Positions 19,764 to 27,635 of a DNA stretch of 64,000 nt are shown here, piece by piece (within the stretch, counting starts at the first letter, position 1; each line of letters opens with the position of its first letter). Source of the stretch: Aquibium oceanicum (lineage in GTDB: Bacteria; Pseudomonadota; Alphaproteobacteria; Rhizobiales; Rhizobiaceae); NCBI RefSeq assembly GCF_001889605.1, contig NZ_CP018171.1, positions 1,488,001 through 1,552,000 on the forward strand, given 5' to 3'. Made by a program: the position numbers and the translations under genes. Under the pieces are notes generated by a model that was given only the letters and a program-made list of their open reading frames with translations, searched no databases and was not told the origin of the DNA.

Positions 19764-20236
19764 CGGGAAGCCGCCACCCCTTTCCTCCCTCCCAACGGGG
19801 GAGAGGTGGCTCGCGAAGCGAGACGGTGATGGTTTCTTTCCACGGCGATGAGCCATGCCGCTCCGCCGGCATCTCGCTCAGCCTCTCCGCTCCCACAAGT
19901 AAGCCGCTCACGCGCCAGCCTTCTGGCTGATGCGTCGTGGCAGTGCGGGGAACGTCAGAGCGATATGTGAGAATGTCGTCAACGGGGCCGATTCCGGATG
20001 GTCCGCTGTCGCAACAGTTCAGCGTGGAAGCGGACGTCCGCGGTCACAGTGCAACAGGAGGCGCGGCTAAGCCGATTGCGGAGGGAGTCCGCAAACAAAT
20101 CCGGTGCATCGGCTGAAGGGAGATTATACAGGTCCAGCGGTGCTAGGTTTCGGCAATTCGCCCTACAGCATGTCCCTTCAAGTCGGAAATTTCCCGTTCG
20201 GCTAGCTTCAGAAAGTCAGTGACGGAGCAGCTTCCA
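19734..20236. other. Non-coding stretch between ppdK and the low-GC island
   Basis: This gap holds the short direct repeats, one palindromic intergenic repeat (19784-19828), and then sequence of falling GC content with no convincing gene. A 74-codon open frame at 19998-20222 has no ribosome site and an implausible Arg/Ser-rich composition. The left boundary of the accessory island probably lies here. Confidence 0.6.
19784..19828 (+). repeat. Palindromic intergenic repeat, GCGAAGCG type
   Basis: CCTCCCTCCCAACGGGGGAG is followed by AGGTGGCTCGCGAAGCGAGA, giving two nested hairpins. The same modules (CACCTCTCC, GGGGGAGAGG, GCGAAGC) recur in the larger element at 50600-50744, so this is a dispersed family in this genome. 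Confidence 0.65.
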
Positions 20237-21004
20237 CTAAAATTCGCTCCAGTAAATGAATGAGGAAATTAACTCTCCATAAAGGTTCGGATCCTCTTCT
20301 CCACTCAAATCCACGACAACCGCATCAACGGAGATCGCGCCTGGCTTACATTTATGCTCCTGCAAGTTTATGACTCCAAAATCTTCCATTCCGGGACAGA
20401 GCTCGCTATCTCCGCCCATCAGCATGAACGAAAAATTCCTATACATACCCGGACGACCAAAATAACAACTAGGCGTCCATCTGTAATTATACCTCGCGTC
20501 CCCCTCCGAGGTTTCGCCTCCGCAGCTACCTGACAGAAGCGCGAAATCTATATCGCTAAGAACATTATAATCCCGATCACCGATTGACATATGCAAAAAA
20601 GGTATCCGGGCATTTTCTGGTTTTTCGAAGGAATACAATCCTACATTTTTTACTTTCTTCATATCCTGATCGTATATAATATAAAAATTCAAAGAGACGC
20701 CTTGATACTCCTCCATTGCAGCGAATTCGTTCCGCGCAACGCGAGAAGGATTTCCAAACATTTCAACAACTGCCGCCCTAGGTGTATACTCGGTATACCC
20801 CTGCATGAATTTAAACTGCTCTTTGCACTCAAAAAAGCAACTTTCTTGCGTGTTGCCGTCCACGGGCGCTGACAGACACAGCGCAAGAGCTACCGCAAAA
20901 GGAGCACTTAATCCGGTTGGGTGACGCACCAACGAGCGTAGTACCTTCAGAGGACCGCGCTCACTCTCGACTCTCTCCCGATACTGTATTACTTCTGATT
21001 TCAT
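20237..21004 (-). CDS. Predicted exported protein of unknown function (island gene)
   Basis: A 255-residue protein with visibly lower GC and AT-rich codons than its neighbours. After about 20 polar residues a hydrophobic stretch (about 32-48, APFAVALALCLSAPVDG) looks like a signal peptide, suggesting that the true start may be internal. The mature part has several Cys (ESCFFECKEQF, GSCGGE, PSCYFG, SELCPG, EHKCKPG), consistent with disulfides in the periplasm or outside. GNPSRVARNEF resembles the SmpA-like pattern of small envelope proteins, but no family can be named. It is divergent from the DUF1353 gene with only about 20-30 bp between starts. Confidence 0.7.
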   Translation of the reverse strand: MKSEVIQYRERVESERGPLKVLRSLVRHPTGLSAPFAVALALCLSAPVDGNTQESCFFECKEQFKFMQGYTEYTPRAAVVEMFGNPSRVARNEFAAMEEYQGVSLNFYIIYDQDMKKVKNVGLYSFEKPENARIPFLHMSIGDRDYNVLSDIDFALLSGSCGGETSEGDARYNYRWTPSCYFGRPGMYRNFSFMLMGGDSELCPGMEDFGVINLQEHKCKPGAISVDAVVVDLSGEEDPNLYGELISSFIYWSEF

Positions 21005-21032
21005 TGGGTCCTACCAACCGAAGGTGTCTCGG

Positions 21033-21404
21033 ATGCGAAGCGTGAACACGATCCTACTATTACTGTTTTCCGCATTCTTGTCGACACCGTGTCTTGCTCA
21101 ACACGGTACATTCAGCGGCGAACTTGTGGTGGTCCTGGAGGGACCTCGCAATGCACGTCTGCTGACTGACTTTTCCTATACGGATCCGAACGGCGAGAGA
21201 TGGACAGCTCCTAAGAATGCAATAGTTGACGGCGCGTCTATACCACGTGTTTTTTGGTCCGCTGGCAGTCCATGGGTAGGCCCCTATCGACAAGCATCTG
21301 TTATACACGATTATTATTGTGTAACTAAAGTTCGCCCATGGAAGGAGGTGCATCGAATGTTCTATAATGCCGCCCTTGCCGGCGGTACATCTGCTTCGCA
21401 GTGA
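21033..21404 (+). pseudogene. DUF1353 protein, 5' part, interrupted by the IS element
   Basis: The chosen ATG at 21033 has AAGG upstream; an in-frame GTG at 21024 is possible. A signal peptide (SVNTILLLLFSAFLSTPCLA) precedes the DUF1353 core: GTFSGELVVVLEG, LLTDFSYTDPNGERW, DGASIPRVFW and ASVIHDYYC. The reading frame is closed by the TGA that forms the first three bases of the inserted IS. The remaining C-terminal portion lies beyond the IS at 22680-22862. DUF1353 proteins occur in phages and accessory islands; their activity is unknown. The secretory signal is not usual in phage versions. Confidence 0.85.
21398..21401. repeat. Left target-site duplication (GCAG) of the IS element
   Basis: GCAG immediately precedes the IS terminus TGACC and is repeated at 22676-22679 immediately after the other terminus. 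A 4-bp duplication is the hallmark of IS407-type IS3 elements. Confidence 0.9.
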
Positions 21405-21467
21405 CCTGCCACTGAGTTTTTCCTCCACCTGGAGTTAGAGTCCGGCTCTCGATCAAAGGACGGACAG

Positions 21468-21734
21468 ATGAAGCGAAAGCGATTTACGGAAGAGCAGATC
21501 ATCGGGGTTCTACGCGAGCACGAGGCGGGTGCGAAGGCAGGTGACCTGGCCCGCAAGCACGGGGTCTCTGAGGCGACGCTGTATAACTGGAAGGCGAAGT
21601 ATGGCGGCATGGACGTGTCCGACGCCAAGCGCCTGAGGGCTTTGGAAGACGAGAACGGGAGGCTGAAGAACCTGCTCGCCGAGCAGATGCTGGAAGCCTC
21701 GGCCCTTCGCGAGCTCCTGTCAAAAAAATGGTAG
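21468..21734 (+). CDS. IS3-family transposase OrfA
   Basis: An 88-residue HTH_Tnp_1 protein: [18 protein letters not shown], then the recognition helix region [20 protein letters not shown], then a Leu-rich coiled coil ([19 protein letters not shown]) for dimerisation. It binds the IS ends. The last sense codons are TCA AAA AAA TGG, which contain an A-AAA-AAA slippery heptamer; a -1 slip enters orfB at its ATG codon, giving the OrfAB transposase fusion. Confidence 0.92.
   Translation: MKRKRFTEEQIIGVLREHEAGAKAGDLARKHGVSEATLYNWKAKYGGMDVSDAKRLRALEDENGRLKNLLAEQMLEASALRELLSKKW
21722..21728 (+). promoter_or_regulatory. Programmed -1 frameshift site A-AAA-AAA
   Basis: Seven A residues are in the phase required for tandem slippage (xxA AAA AAA in the orfA frame). 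After a -1 slip the next codon is the orfB ATG at 21728. This is the standard way IS3 elements make OrfAB. Confidence 0.75.
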
Positions 21735-22657
21735 GGCCCGCCGCCAAGCGCGAAGCCGTCGCGCATCTGCAGGCCGTCATGGGTCTGTCGGAGCGTCGGG
21801 CCTGTTCCATCGTCGGTGCCGATCGCACGATGATCCGCTACCAGTCGTGCCGGGCGCCGGAGACCGAACTGCGCGGCCGGCTGCGCGATCTCGCCAACGA
21901 GCGCCGGCGTTTCGGCTATCGGCGCCTGTTCATCCTGCTGCGGCGCGAGGGCGAGCCATCAGGGATCAACCGCATCTATCGGCTCTACCGCGAGGAGGGG
22001 CTGACAGTGCGCAAGCGCCGGGCGCGGCGACGCGCGGTGGGCACGCGGGCGCCGATCCTGGTCGAGGCGAGGCCGAACGCGCGTTGGTCGCTGGACTTCG
22101 TGCACGACCAGTTTGCCTGCGGGCGGCGGTTCCGCGTGCTCAACATCGTCGACGACGTGACCCGCGAATGCCTGGGCGCCATCCCCGACACGTCGATCTC
22201 CGGTCGTCGGGTGGCCCGTGAGCTGACCGATCTGATCAGCCGTCGCGGCAAGCCGGACATGATCGTTTCCGACCACGGCACGGAGTTCACCTCGAACGCG
22301 ATCCTCGCCTGGTCGAAGGATCATCGCGTCGAATGGCACTACATCGCGCCGGGCAAGCCCATGCAAAACGGTTACGTCGAATCCTTCAACGGCCGGATGC
22401 GCGACGAACTCCTGAACGAGAGCCTGTTCTTCGGCCTCGACCACGCCCGCAACGCCATCGCCGAGTGGCGGCAGGACTTCAACTCTGCGAGACCTCATTC
22501 CTCGCTCGGATACCAGACCCCGGCGGCCTTCGCCGGAACTCTCGCCGCAACCGCCTCCGACGCTTCGCTCGATAAGGGCTTCGCGTCTCCACCGGTTGCT
22601 CGAACCGCGCCCTACGGCGTAACAGAAACGGCCAAGGCTCTAACCGCCGCTGGATGA
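21728..22657 (+). CDS. IS3-family transposase OrfB (DDE integrase core)
   Basis: A 309-residue protein with an HTH_21 region ([17 protein letters not shown]) and an rve integrase core. The DDE triad is visible: Asp in [10 protein letters not shown], Asp in [11 protein letters not shown], and Glu in [16 protein letters not shown]. The C-terminal [15 protein letters not shown] is the standard family ending. No inactivating change is seen. Confidence 0.95.
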   Translation: MVGPAAKREAVAHLQAVMGLSERRACSIVGADRTMIRYQSCRAPETELRGRLRDLANERRRFGYRRLFILLRREGEPSGINRIYRLYREEGLTVRKRRARRRAVGTRAPILVEARPNARWSLDFVHDQFACGRRFRVLNIVDDVTRECLGAIPDTSISGRRVARELTDLISRRGKPDMIVSDHGTEFTSNAILAWSKDHRVEWHYIAPGKPMQNGYVESFNGRMRDELLNESLFFGLDHARNAIAEWRQDFNSARPHSSLGYQTPAAFAGTLAATASDASLDKGFASPPVARTAPYGVTETAKALTAAG

Positions 22658-22675
22658 AAGTTCAGTGGCAGGTCA

Positions 22676-22679
22676 GCAG
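22676..22679. repeat. Right target-site duplication (GCAG) of the IS element
   Basis: Second copy of the 4-bp duplication, directly after the terminus GGTCA; it matches 21398-21401. Confidence 0.9.
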
Positions 22680-22862
22680 GCGAAATTAATGTACGCTGCG
22701 ATAGTCTATTTCGGCCCGAAATGGAAGTTTGAAGACGGTCTGGACGGTTCTGTATTATTCGAATGGCGCAACCCCTACAATGAGGACTCGTACGAAACGC
22801 TGAAGAAGTGGGTTGCGGAAACAAATCCTTCTCTAGCCGAAATAGACAGTCTTGGTGATTAA
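22680..22862 (+). pseudogene. DUF1353 protein, 3' part, downstream of the IS element
   Basis: Sixty codons starting AKLMYAAIVYFGPKW complete the DUF1353 domain. They join in frame to codon CAG at 21399-21401 once the IS and one GCAG are removed, giving about 183 residues. Alone the fragment has no start or ribosome site, apart from a frame that enters from the IS end. The gene stops 3 bp before the metalloprotease ATG, so the two were probably one operon before the insertion. Confidence 0.85.
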
Positions 22863-22865
22863 ATC

Positions 22866-23699
22866 ATGTCCATTGACCTTTCTCGCCGTACATTGATAAA
22901 ATCAATTCCGCTTTTTGTTAGCCCTATCATATGCTTGGGCAATAGACCTCATGCTTTTGCGAGCTCCGGTTGCGACGACGCTCAGAACGGACAAGCCTGC
23001 GGAGCTTTAAATGACCTACAAGGATGCGATGCCTCAGCCGACGTTTTATCAAGGTTTACGTCTTACGTGGATAGGCCGTCTGTAGTGAAGGTACCTTGGA
23101 GCAAGCGGGAAATAATTGAGGAATCAGGTCGACCTGCGTTCGACGATTCACTTTATATGAACGTCCTAAACCCGCTAAGTGAGCTTTTTAATGTAAAACC
23201 CGGCTTCGGATACTATGATGAAGAGGATGCTGATGGCCAGCCCAACGCGCTCGCGTCGCGGCATACCCAAGTGCCCGGGACTGAGGGTACCGTCCTTGTA
23301 GGGCTTTTGCTCCTTGAGAAAATGCTTGCGCGTCCAGACGGAGACTATGCACTCATGGCTATCTGCGCCCATGAGTACGGTCACATATTACAGTATAAGA
23401 TGCCATGGGAAGCGGGGTACTTTGACCGTTTTCCATGTTACAATTCTGAGTTGCATGCAGATTTTTTAGCGGGTTTTTTTCTTTCTTCATATCGAGTACG
23501 CTTTTCGACATCAGACTTTGAGGGTATCGGACAGGCTTGGCTTAGTTGGAGCACGAACTCCTGTAGCCACGGTGACCCTTCGCAACGCTTGACGGCTATC
23601 GAGGCTGGATATGGTTTTGGACGGAGGCGCTCGGGGAGAACTTATCGGGATGCTGCGCTAGCCGGACTTGATCATATCAGCCAGTACAGACGTGCGTGA
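22866..23699 (+). CDS. Predicted exported zinc metalloprotease (HExxH) of the island
   Basis: A 277-residue AT-rich gene. The N-terminus has a twin-arginine-like SRRTLIKS and a hydrophobic stretch, cleaved perhaps near AFASSG. Residues 169-173 are H-E-Y-G-H in AICAHEYGHILQ; 22 residues after the second His comes ELHAD (E195-D199), a plausible third zinc ligand as in neutral zinc metallopeptidases. Several Cys suggest disulfides. It follows the DUF1353 gene by 3 bp. The substrate is unknown. The IS insertion may be polar on it or give it a new promoter. Confidence 0.75.
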   Translation: MSIDLSRRTLIKSIPLFVSPIICLGNRPHAFASSGCDDAQNGQACGALNDLQGCDASADVLSRFTSYVDRPSVVKVPWSKREIIEESGRPAFDDSLYMNVLNPLSELFNVKPGFGYYDEEDADGQPNALASRHTQVPGTEGTVLVGLLLLEKMLARPDGDYALMAICAHEYGHILQYKMPWEAGYFDRFPCYNSELHADFLAGFFLSSYRVRFSTSDFEGIGQAWLSWSTNSCSHGDPSQRLTAIEAGYGFGRRRSGRTYRDAALAGLDHISQYRRA

Positions 23700-24264
23700 T
23701 ATTCGCTCGCATCGGAAAAACTAAAGCATGGGTGAACGAGAGTCTCGACTGGCCTGCCCGCTGGAAAGTTCTCTAGACGGTCTGGCCAAGGTTTCCGTTT
23801 CGGGTCTGCGCCTTTGCCGGGTTCAGGGATCTCTCTGCAGTCGATCGGTCTCGGTAGCTTTTCACCGCCGATGCCGAGGAAATCGATAAGTGCCAGCCGA
23901 GCATAGACGAGCCGATCGCCGCAATTGATGGGCTACACCCTTGAATGTCTGCTCACCATCCTGGTGGATGCAGACCGTTCTTTCGCTCGCCCGAGAAGGT
24001 CGGTTCATAGTGCAACCATGCCGATCCGGAGCTTCCGGGAATGTCAGCTTACAGGCGGCGACCACTCTGGGCAGAACGGCGAGTTTGGGGGCGCGCTCAG
24101 CTGAAACAGTAATTCTATCCACGTCCCTACGGTCCTCCCGTATCCTTCAAGCAGTGTCGGACACATGCGGCCCCCGGTGGCGGTGGCCATTGTCTGGCCG
24201 GTGAGACGACCGGCCGGCTTTTCTTTTCCGGCACGTTCCCTGAAACGCTATCGAGGAGACTGAG
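23700..24264. other. Non-coding stretch at the right edge of the low-GC island
   Basis: About 560 bp with no convincing gene on either strand; the longest open frames lack ribosome sites and family resemblance. Composition rises from low to high GC across it, so an island junction is likely here. Its last 75 bp hold a terminator-like hairpin. Confidence 0.55.
24194..24227 (+). terminator. Terminator-like hairpin with T-rich tail
   Basis: GGCCGGT / ACCGGCC with a 6-base loop, extended by two more pairs, is followed by CTTTTCTTTT on the plus strand. It is 38 bp ahead of the next start codon and nearly 500 bp after the last stop, so it could end an unannotated small transcript. Confidence 0.5.
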
Positions 24265-24927
24265 ATGCCGGATGCTTTGCCGGACGAACGCTGGGCGGGA
24301 ATTCGGGCGCTGTGCGAGGGTCAGCCGCCGACGCATGAGCGCGTCGCGATGGCCTGTGGGGTCGGGCCGAAGTCGATCGCCAAGCGCGCGGGACAGGAGG
24401 GCTGGAAGACGCTCGACTTCCGCTTCAAGCGCGTGCGCGGCGCCTGGAACCAGGCGATGGAGCTTGCCGCGCGGGCGGGCGCCGGCGAGGAACTCGACCG
24501 CGAGATGGAGCCTATCCCCGACGAGCCCTTCGAGATGGCCCCGGCCGAGGTGTTCGATCCGGACGAGGAGGACGACCCCGAGGGCCGCATCGAACGCATC
24601 GGCGCCATGCTCTCCTTCCGCGCCGAGGCGATGCTGAAGAGCGCGGTGGCCGGGCGGCCGCTGGAGGCCCGGCAGGTCGCGGCGCTCTCGGCCATGGTCC
24701 AGCTCTCCGACCGGCTGGCGGCGATCGCGCGCGAGCACGCGCAGAAGCGTCAGGTGCGTAGCGACGAGGAACTCGCCGAGGCTTTCCGGCTCATCGACGA
24801 GCGCATCATCTACATGGCGCGCTGCGAGGCGCGGCGGCTTTTGACCGACGTGTTCGGGATCGCGCAGGCGGAGGTGGACGCGAAAGTGCCGGACCCGGAC
24901 GCGGAACCGGAGCCGGAGGGGCGATAG
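24265..24927 (+). CDS. Hypothetical protein with N-terminal helix-turn-helix-like segment
   Basis: A 220-residue protein, GC-rich like the chromosome. Residues 5-50 (RWAGIRALCEGQPPTHERVA, then CGVGPKSIAKRAGQEGW) resemble the helix-turn-helix of phage terminase small subunits and related DNA-binding proteins. A long acidic linker follows (about 75-105), then two helices (RQVAALSAMVQLSDRLAAIA and FRLIDERIIYMARCEARRLL), perhaps for oligomerisation. No phage genes surround it. A DNA-binding role is inference only. Confidence 0.6.
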   Translation: MPDALPDERWAGIRALCEGQPPTHERVAMACGVGPKSIAKRAGQEGWKTLDFRFKRVRGAWNQAMELAARAGAGEELDREMEPIPDEPFEMAPAEVFDPDEEDDPEGRIERIGAMLSFRAEAMLKSAVAGRPLEARQVAALSAMVQLSDRLAAIAREHAQKRQVRSDEELAEAFRLIDERIIYMARCEARRLLTDVFGIAQAEVDAKVPDPDAEPEPEGR

Positions 24928-24964
24928 GGCGGGCGCGGGAAGGCGCCTCCGCCGGCGCGCCGTG

Positions 24965-25339
24965 TCAGGTCGTCTCGATTGTCACGCGGTCGGGATAGAA
25001 GGCCGCGTGGTCGCGGATCGCCGCCATCTCGTCATAGGGGTTCTCGTAGGCCCACATGGCGTCCTCGCCGCGGTCGCCGGCCGGGCGCACGCGCCAGTAG
25101 GTGGCGTCGCCCTTCCAGGGGCAGTGGCTGGTCCTGAGCGTCTTTTCGAGCTGCAGGAAGTCGACGTCGGCGAAGGGGACGTAGAGCACCGGCGGGTAGG
25201 GCGCCTCGGTCAGCACCTGGGCATGGTCCGAGCGGGCGATGGTGACGCCGCCGGCCGTGACGGTGACCGTGCCGGGATGCGGCTCGACGGTGATGACCTT
25301 GCCGGGGTTCTTCGCGAAGCCGGGGGAGGGGTTTGCCAT
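24965..25339 (-). CDS. DUF427 domain protein
   Basis: A 124-residue single-domain protein of full DUF427 length. Characteristic pieces are TVTAGGVTIARSDHAQVLTE, PPVLYVPFADVDF and TSHCPWKGDATYWRV, where the Cys-Pro-Trp-Lys-Gly segment is the family signature. The fold is a small beta barrel; the function is not established. It follows the aminotransferase gene by 26 bp on the same strand and is probably co-transcribed with it. Confidence 0.9.
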   Translation of the reverse strand: MANPSPGFAKNPGKVITVEPHPGTVTVTAGGVTIARSDHAQVLTEAPYPPVLYVPFADVDFLQLEKTLRTSHCPWKGDATYWRVRPAGDRGEDAMWAYENPYDEMAAIRDHAAFYPDRVTIETT

Positions 25340-25365
25340 GGGGAGTTCCTTCTCTTCGTTCCGCC

Positions 25366-26760
25366 TCAGGTAGGGCGCAGCCCCGCCTTCGCCACCCAGG
25401 CCTCCGCATCGGCGAGGCCTTTTTCGAGGCGGTCGAAGAGCTCGGTGAGCTCGGCCTCGGTGATGACCATGGGCGGGCAGAGCGCGATCGTGTCGCCGAT
25501 GGCGCGCAGGATGGCGCCGTGGCCCTCGAGGATGCGCGCCACCTGCGGGCCGACGCCGCTCTTGGGGTCGAAGGGTCGCTTCGTGGCCTTGTCGGCGACG
25601 AGCTCGACGCCGCCCATCAGGCCGCAGTAGCGCGCCTCGCCGACCAGCGGGTGCTGCGCGACCCTGTCCATGCGCGCGGCGAAGACCGGCGCGAGTTTTC
25701 GCACGTGGCCGATGATGTCGCGGCGCTGGTAGATCTCGATTGCCTTGACGCCCAGCGCGCAGCCCAGCGGATGGCCGCCATAGGTGAAGCCGTGGCCGAA
25801 GGTGCCGATCTTCGCGGAATGGTCGACATAGGCCTGGTAGATGTCCTCCGGCACCATGACGGCGCCGAGCGGCGCGTAGGCGGCGGTCATCTGCTTGGCG
25901 GCGGAGATGGTGGTGGGCGTCATGCCGAGCGACTGGCAGCCCCACCACTCGCCGGTGCGGCCGAAGCCGTTGATCACCTCGTCGTCGATCAGGATGATGT
26001 CGTGCGCGTCGAGCACCTCCTTGACGGCGGCGTAGTAGCCGGCCGGTGGCACGATGACGCCGCCCGCGCCCATCACCGGCTCGGCAATCATCGCCGCGAT
26101 GGTGTCGGGGCCCTCGCGCTCGATCAGGTCGGAGAGCGATTTCACGATGCGCGCGGTGAACTCCGCCTCGCTCTCGCCGTCCTGGCCGAAGCGGTAGTAG
26201 TGCGGGCAGTCCGTGTGGAGCACCCGGTCGACGGGAAGGTCCCAGCCCATGTGGTTGTAGGGCAGGCCGGTGAGTGAGGCCGACATGATCGTCACCCCGT
26301 GATAGGCCTTCTGCCGCGAGATGATCTTCTTCTTCTTCGGCCGTCCGAGCGCGTTGTTCATGTACCAGGCGAGCTTCACCTGCGTGTCGTTGGCCTCCGA
26401 GCCCGACGAGGTGAAGAAGACCTTGGAGATCGGCACGGGCGCGATCTCCTTCAGCTTCTCGGCCAGCTCGATGGCCGGCTCCATGCCCTTGCCGCCGAAC
26501 AGGTGGTAGTAGGGCAGCGTGCGCATCTGCTCGGTTGCGGCCTCCACCAGCTCCTCCTCGCCGAAGCCCAGCCCCGCGCACCACAGGCCCGACATGCCCT
26601 CGATGTATTCCTTGCCGCGCGTGTCGTAGACATAGACGCCCTTGCCGCGCTCGATCACCGTCGGCCCGTTCTCGCGTAGCTTGTGCAGCGGCGTATAGGG
26701 ATGCAGCAGCGCCTCGACGTCGCGCGTCTGGATGTTGGAAAGCGGCGGATGGGTGTTCAT
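25366..26760 (-). CDS. Class III (omega) aminotransferase, PLP-dependent
   Basis: A 464-residue enzyme. The class III pattern is complete: GMSGLWCAGLGFG near the N-terminus, FTSSGSEANDTQ for cofactor phosphate binding, LIDDEVINGFGRTG with the PLP-ring Asp, and SAAKQMTAAYAPLGAV with the Schiff-base Lys. Length and the N-terminal HPYTPLHKLRENGP region match the pyruvate-dependent omega-aminotransferases (beta-alanine, putrescine or GABA type). The amino donor cannot be told. It lies downstream of tetR on the same strand. Confidence 0.92.
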   Translation of the reverse strand: MNTHPPLSNIQTRDVEALLHPYTPLHKLRENGPTVIERGKGVYVYDTRGKEYIEGMSGLWCAGLGFGEEELVEAATEQMRTLPYYHLFGGKGMEPAIELAEKLKEIAPVPISKVFFTSSGSEANDTQVKLAWYMNNALGRPKKKKIISRQKAYHGVTIMSASLTGLPYNHMGWDLPVDRVLHTDCPHYYRFGQDGESEAEFTARIVKSLSDLIEREGPDTIAAMIAEPVMGAGGVIVPPAGYYAAVKEVLDAHDIILIDDEVINGFGRTGEWWGCQSLGMTPTTISAAKQMTAAYAPLGAVMVPEDIYQAYVDHSAKIGTFGHGFTYGGHPLGCALGVKAIEIYQRRDIIGHVRKLAPVFAARMDRVAQHPLVGEARYCGLMGGVELVADKATKRPFDPKSGVGPQVARILEGHGAILRAIGDTIALCPPMVITEAELTELFDRLEKGLADAEAWVAKAGLRPT

Positions 26761-26864
26761 GGGGGAGCTCCGGTGGATCGCGCGATGCTATCGTGTGTGC
26801 GGTGCGAATTGAACCCGCGCCGCGTACTGGTGCAATCGATTTGCCGCAGCGCTCCCGCCTTGCC

Positions 26865-27443
26865 TCAGCGCGTGCGCAGGCCGTCAACGAACACGTCGAC
26901 GAGGCGCAGCGCCGCCGGCTGCCAGTCGCCGGACCCTTGCGAATAGTAGATGCCGAGCAGCGTGCGCAGCAGGTCTTCGGGCGGGATGTCGGAGCGCATG
27001 GCGCCGGCCGCCACCGCGCGGTCGAGCAGGAGGCGGATCGCTCCGGTCAGTCGCTCGAAGGAATAGGCCCTCAGGCCAGGCGAGGCGGCCGCGACGAGCT
27101 GCAGCGCTTCCATCATGCCCTTCTTGGTGGCGACGAGCCGCACGTTGGCGTGAAACCACCGGCGCAGCGCCTCCACCGGATCCGGGTCCTGGGCATACTG
27201 TTCGGCCAGCGCGCCGAGATGGTCGACCTCGTGGCGGTAGACCGCCTCGAACAGGTCCTCGCGGGTCGGAAAGTGGCGGTAGAGCGTCGCGATGCCGACG
27301 CTGGCCTGCCGCGCCACCGCTTCCAGGCTCGCCTGCGGGCCGCCCGCGCTGAAGATCTGCGCGGCCGCCTCGAGCAGCCGTTCGCGGTTGCGGATGGAGT
27401 CGGCGCGGAGCTTTCGTTTTGCCTTGTTCGGTTCCTGCACCAT
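26865..27443 (-). CDS. TetR/AcrR family transcriptional regulator
   Basis: A 192-residue regulator from the ATG at 27443; an upstream in-frame ATG at 27506 would overlap the operator palindrome and adds an atypical Arg-rich leader. The DNA-binding domain spans about 15-65 with the helix-turn-helix [21 protein letters not shown] and the [12 protein letters not shown] helix. The C-terminal ligand domain is of the unknown-effector type. It is divergent from the aldehyde oxidoreductase operon across a palindrome and most likely represses that operon and itself. Confidence 0.9.
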   Translation of the reverse strand: MVQEPNKAKRKLRADSIRNRERLLEAAAQIFSAGGPQASLEAVARQASVGIATLYRHFPTREDLFEAVYRHEVDHLGALAEQYAQDPDPVEALRRWFHANVRLVATKKGMMEALQLVAAASPGLRAYSFERLTGAIRLLLDRAVAAGAMRSDIPPEDLLRTLLGIYYSQGSGDWQPAALRLVDVFVDGLRTR

Positions 27444-27479
27444 CTTTTTGTCCCGCGGGGCTGCTCGCCCTCTTGATAA

Positions 27480-27496
27480 ACGGAGGCTCCCTCCGT
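27480..27496. promoter_or_regulatory. Putative TetR operator in the tetR/oxidoreductase divergent gap
   Basis: A-CGGAGG-CTC-CCTCCG-T is a perfect inverted repeat (7-bp arms, 3-base centre) set in AT-rich flanks (TTGATAAA before, TATAAATAC after). It is 37 bp upstream of the tetR start and 140 bp upstream of the first oxidoreductase gene. Confidence 0.65.
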
Positions 27497-27635
27497 ATAA
27501 ATACACCTATCGGGAAACGCACTTCCAATCACGAATCCCGTCCGGGGGTCGCGACCGCGACCGGCCCGCCTCGACTTTCCAAGCCGCCGAGCGGCGACTT
27601 CGTTCCCAACATACATCTTCTGATCGGAGTACCAC

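Larger units (their letters stand above)
21402..22675 (+). mobile_element. Complete IS3-family insertion sequence (IS407-like group), 1274 bp
   Basis: The element is bounded by terminal inverted repeats that both begin TGACCTGCCACTGA and then agree partly for about 15 more bases, and flanked by GCAG direct repeats. It contains orfA and orfB overlapping in the -1 frame, with an intact DDE transposase. It inserted into the DUF1353 gene: removing it with one GCAG copy restores the frame exactly. Intact ends and open frames imply recent arrival and possible activity. Confidence 0.93.

Noticed and set aside
19998-20222. 74-codon open frame before the low-GC island
   Set aside because: No ribosome site, no family resemblance, and composition of non-coding sequence.
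20785-20805. Two nearby GTATAC motifs in the low-GC island as GntR sites
   Set aside because: They lie within coding sequence of an unrelated AT-rich gene, where such hexamers are expected by chance.
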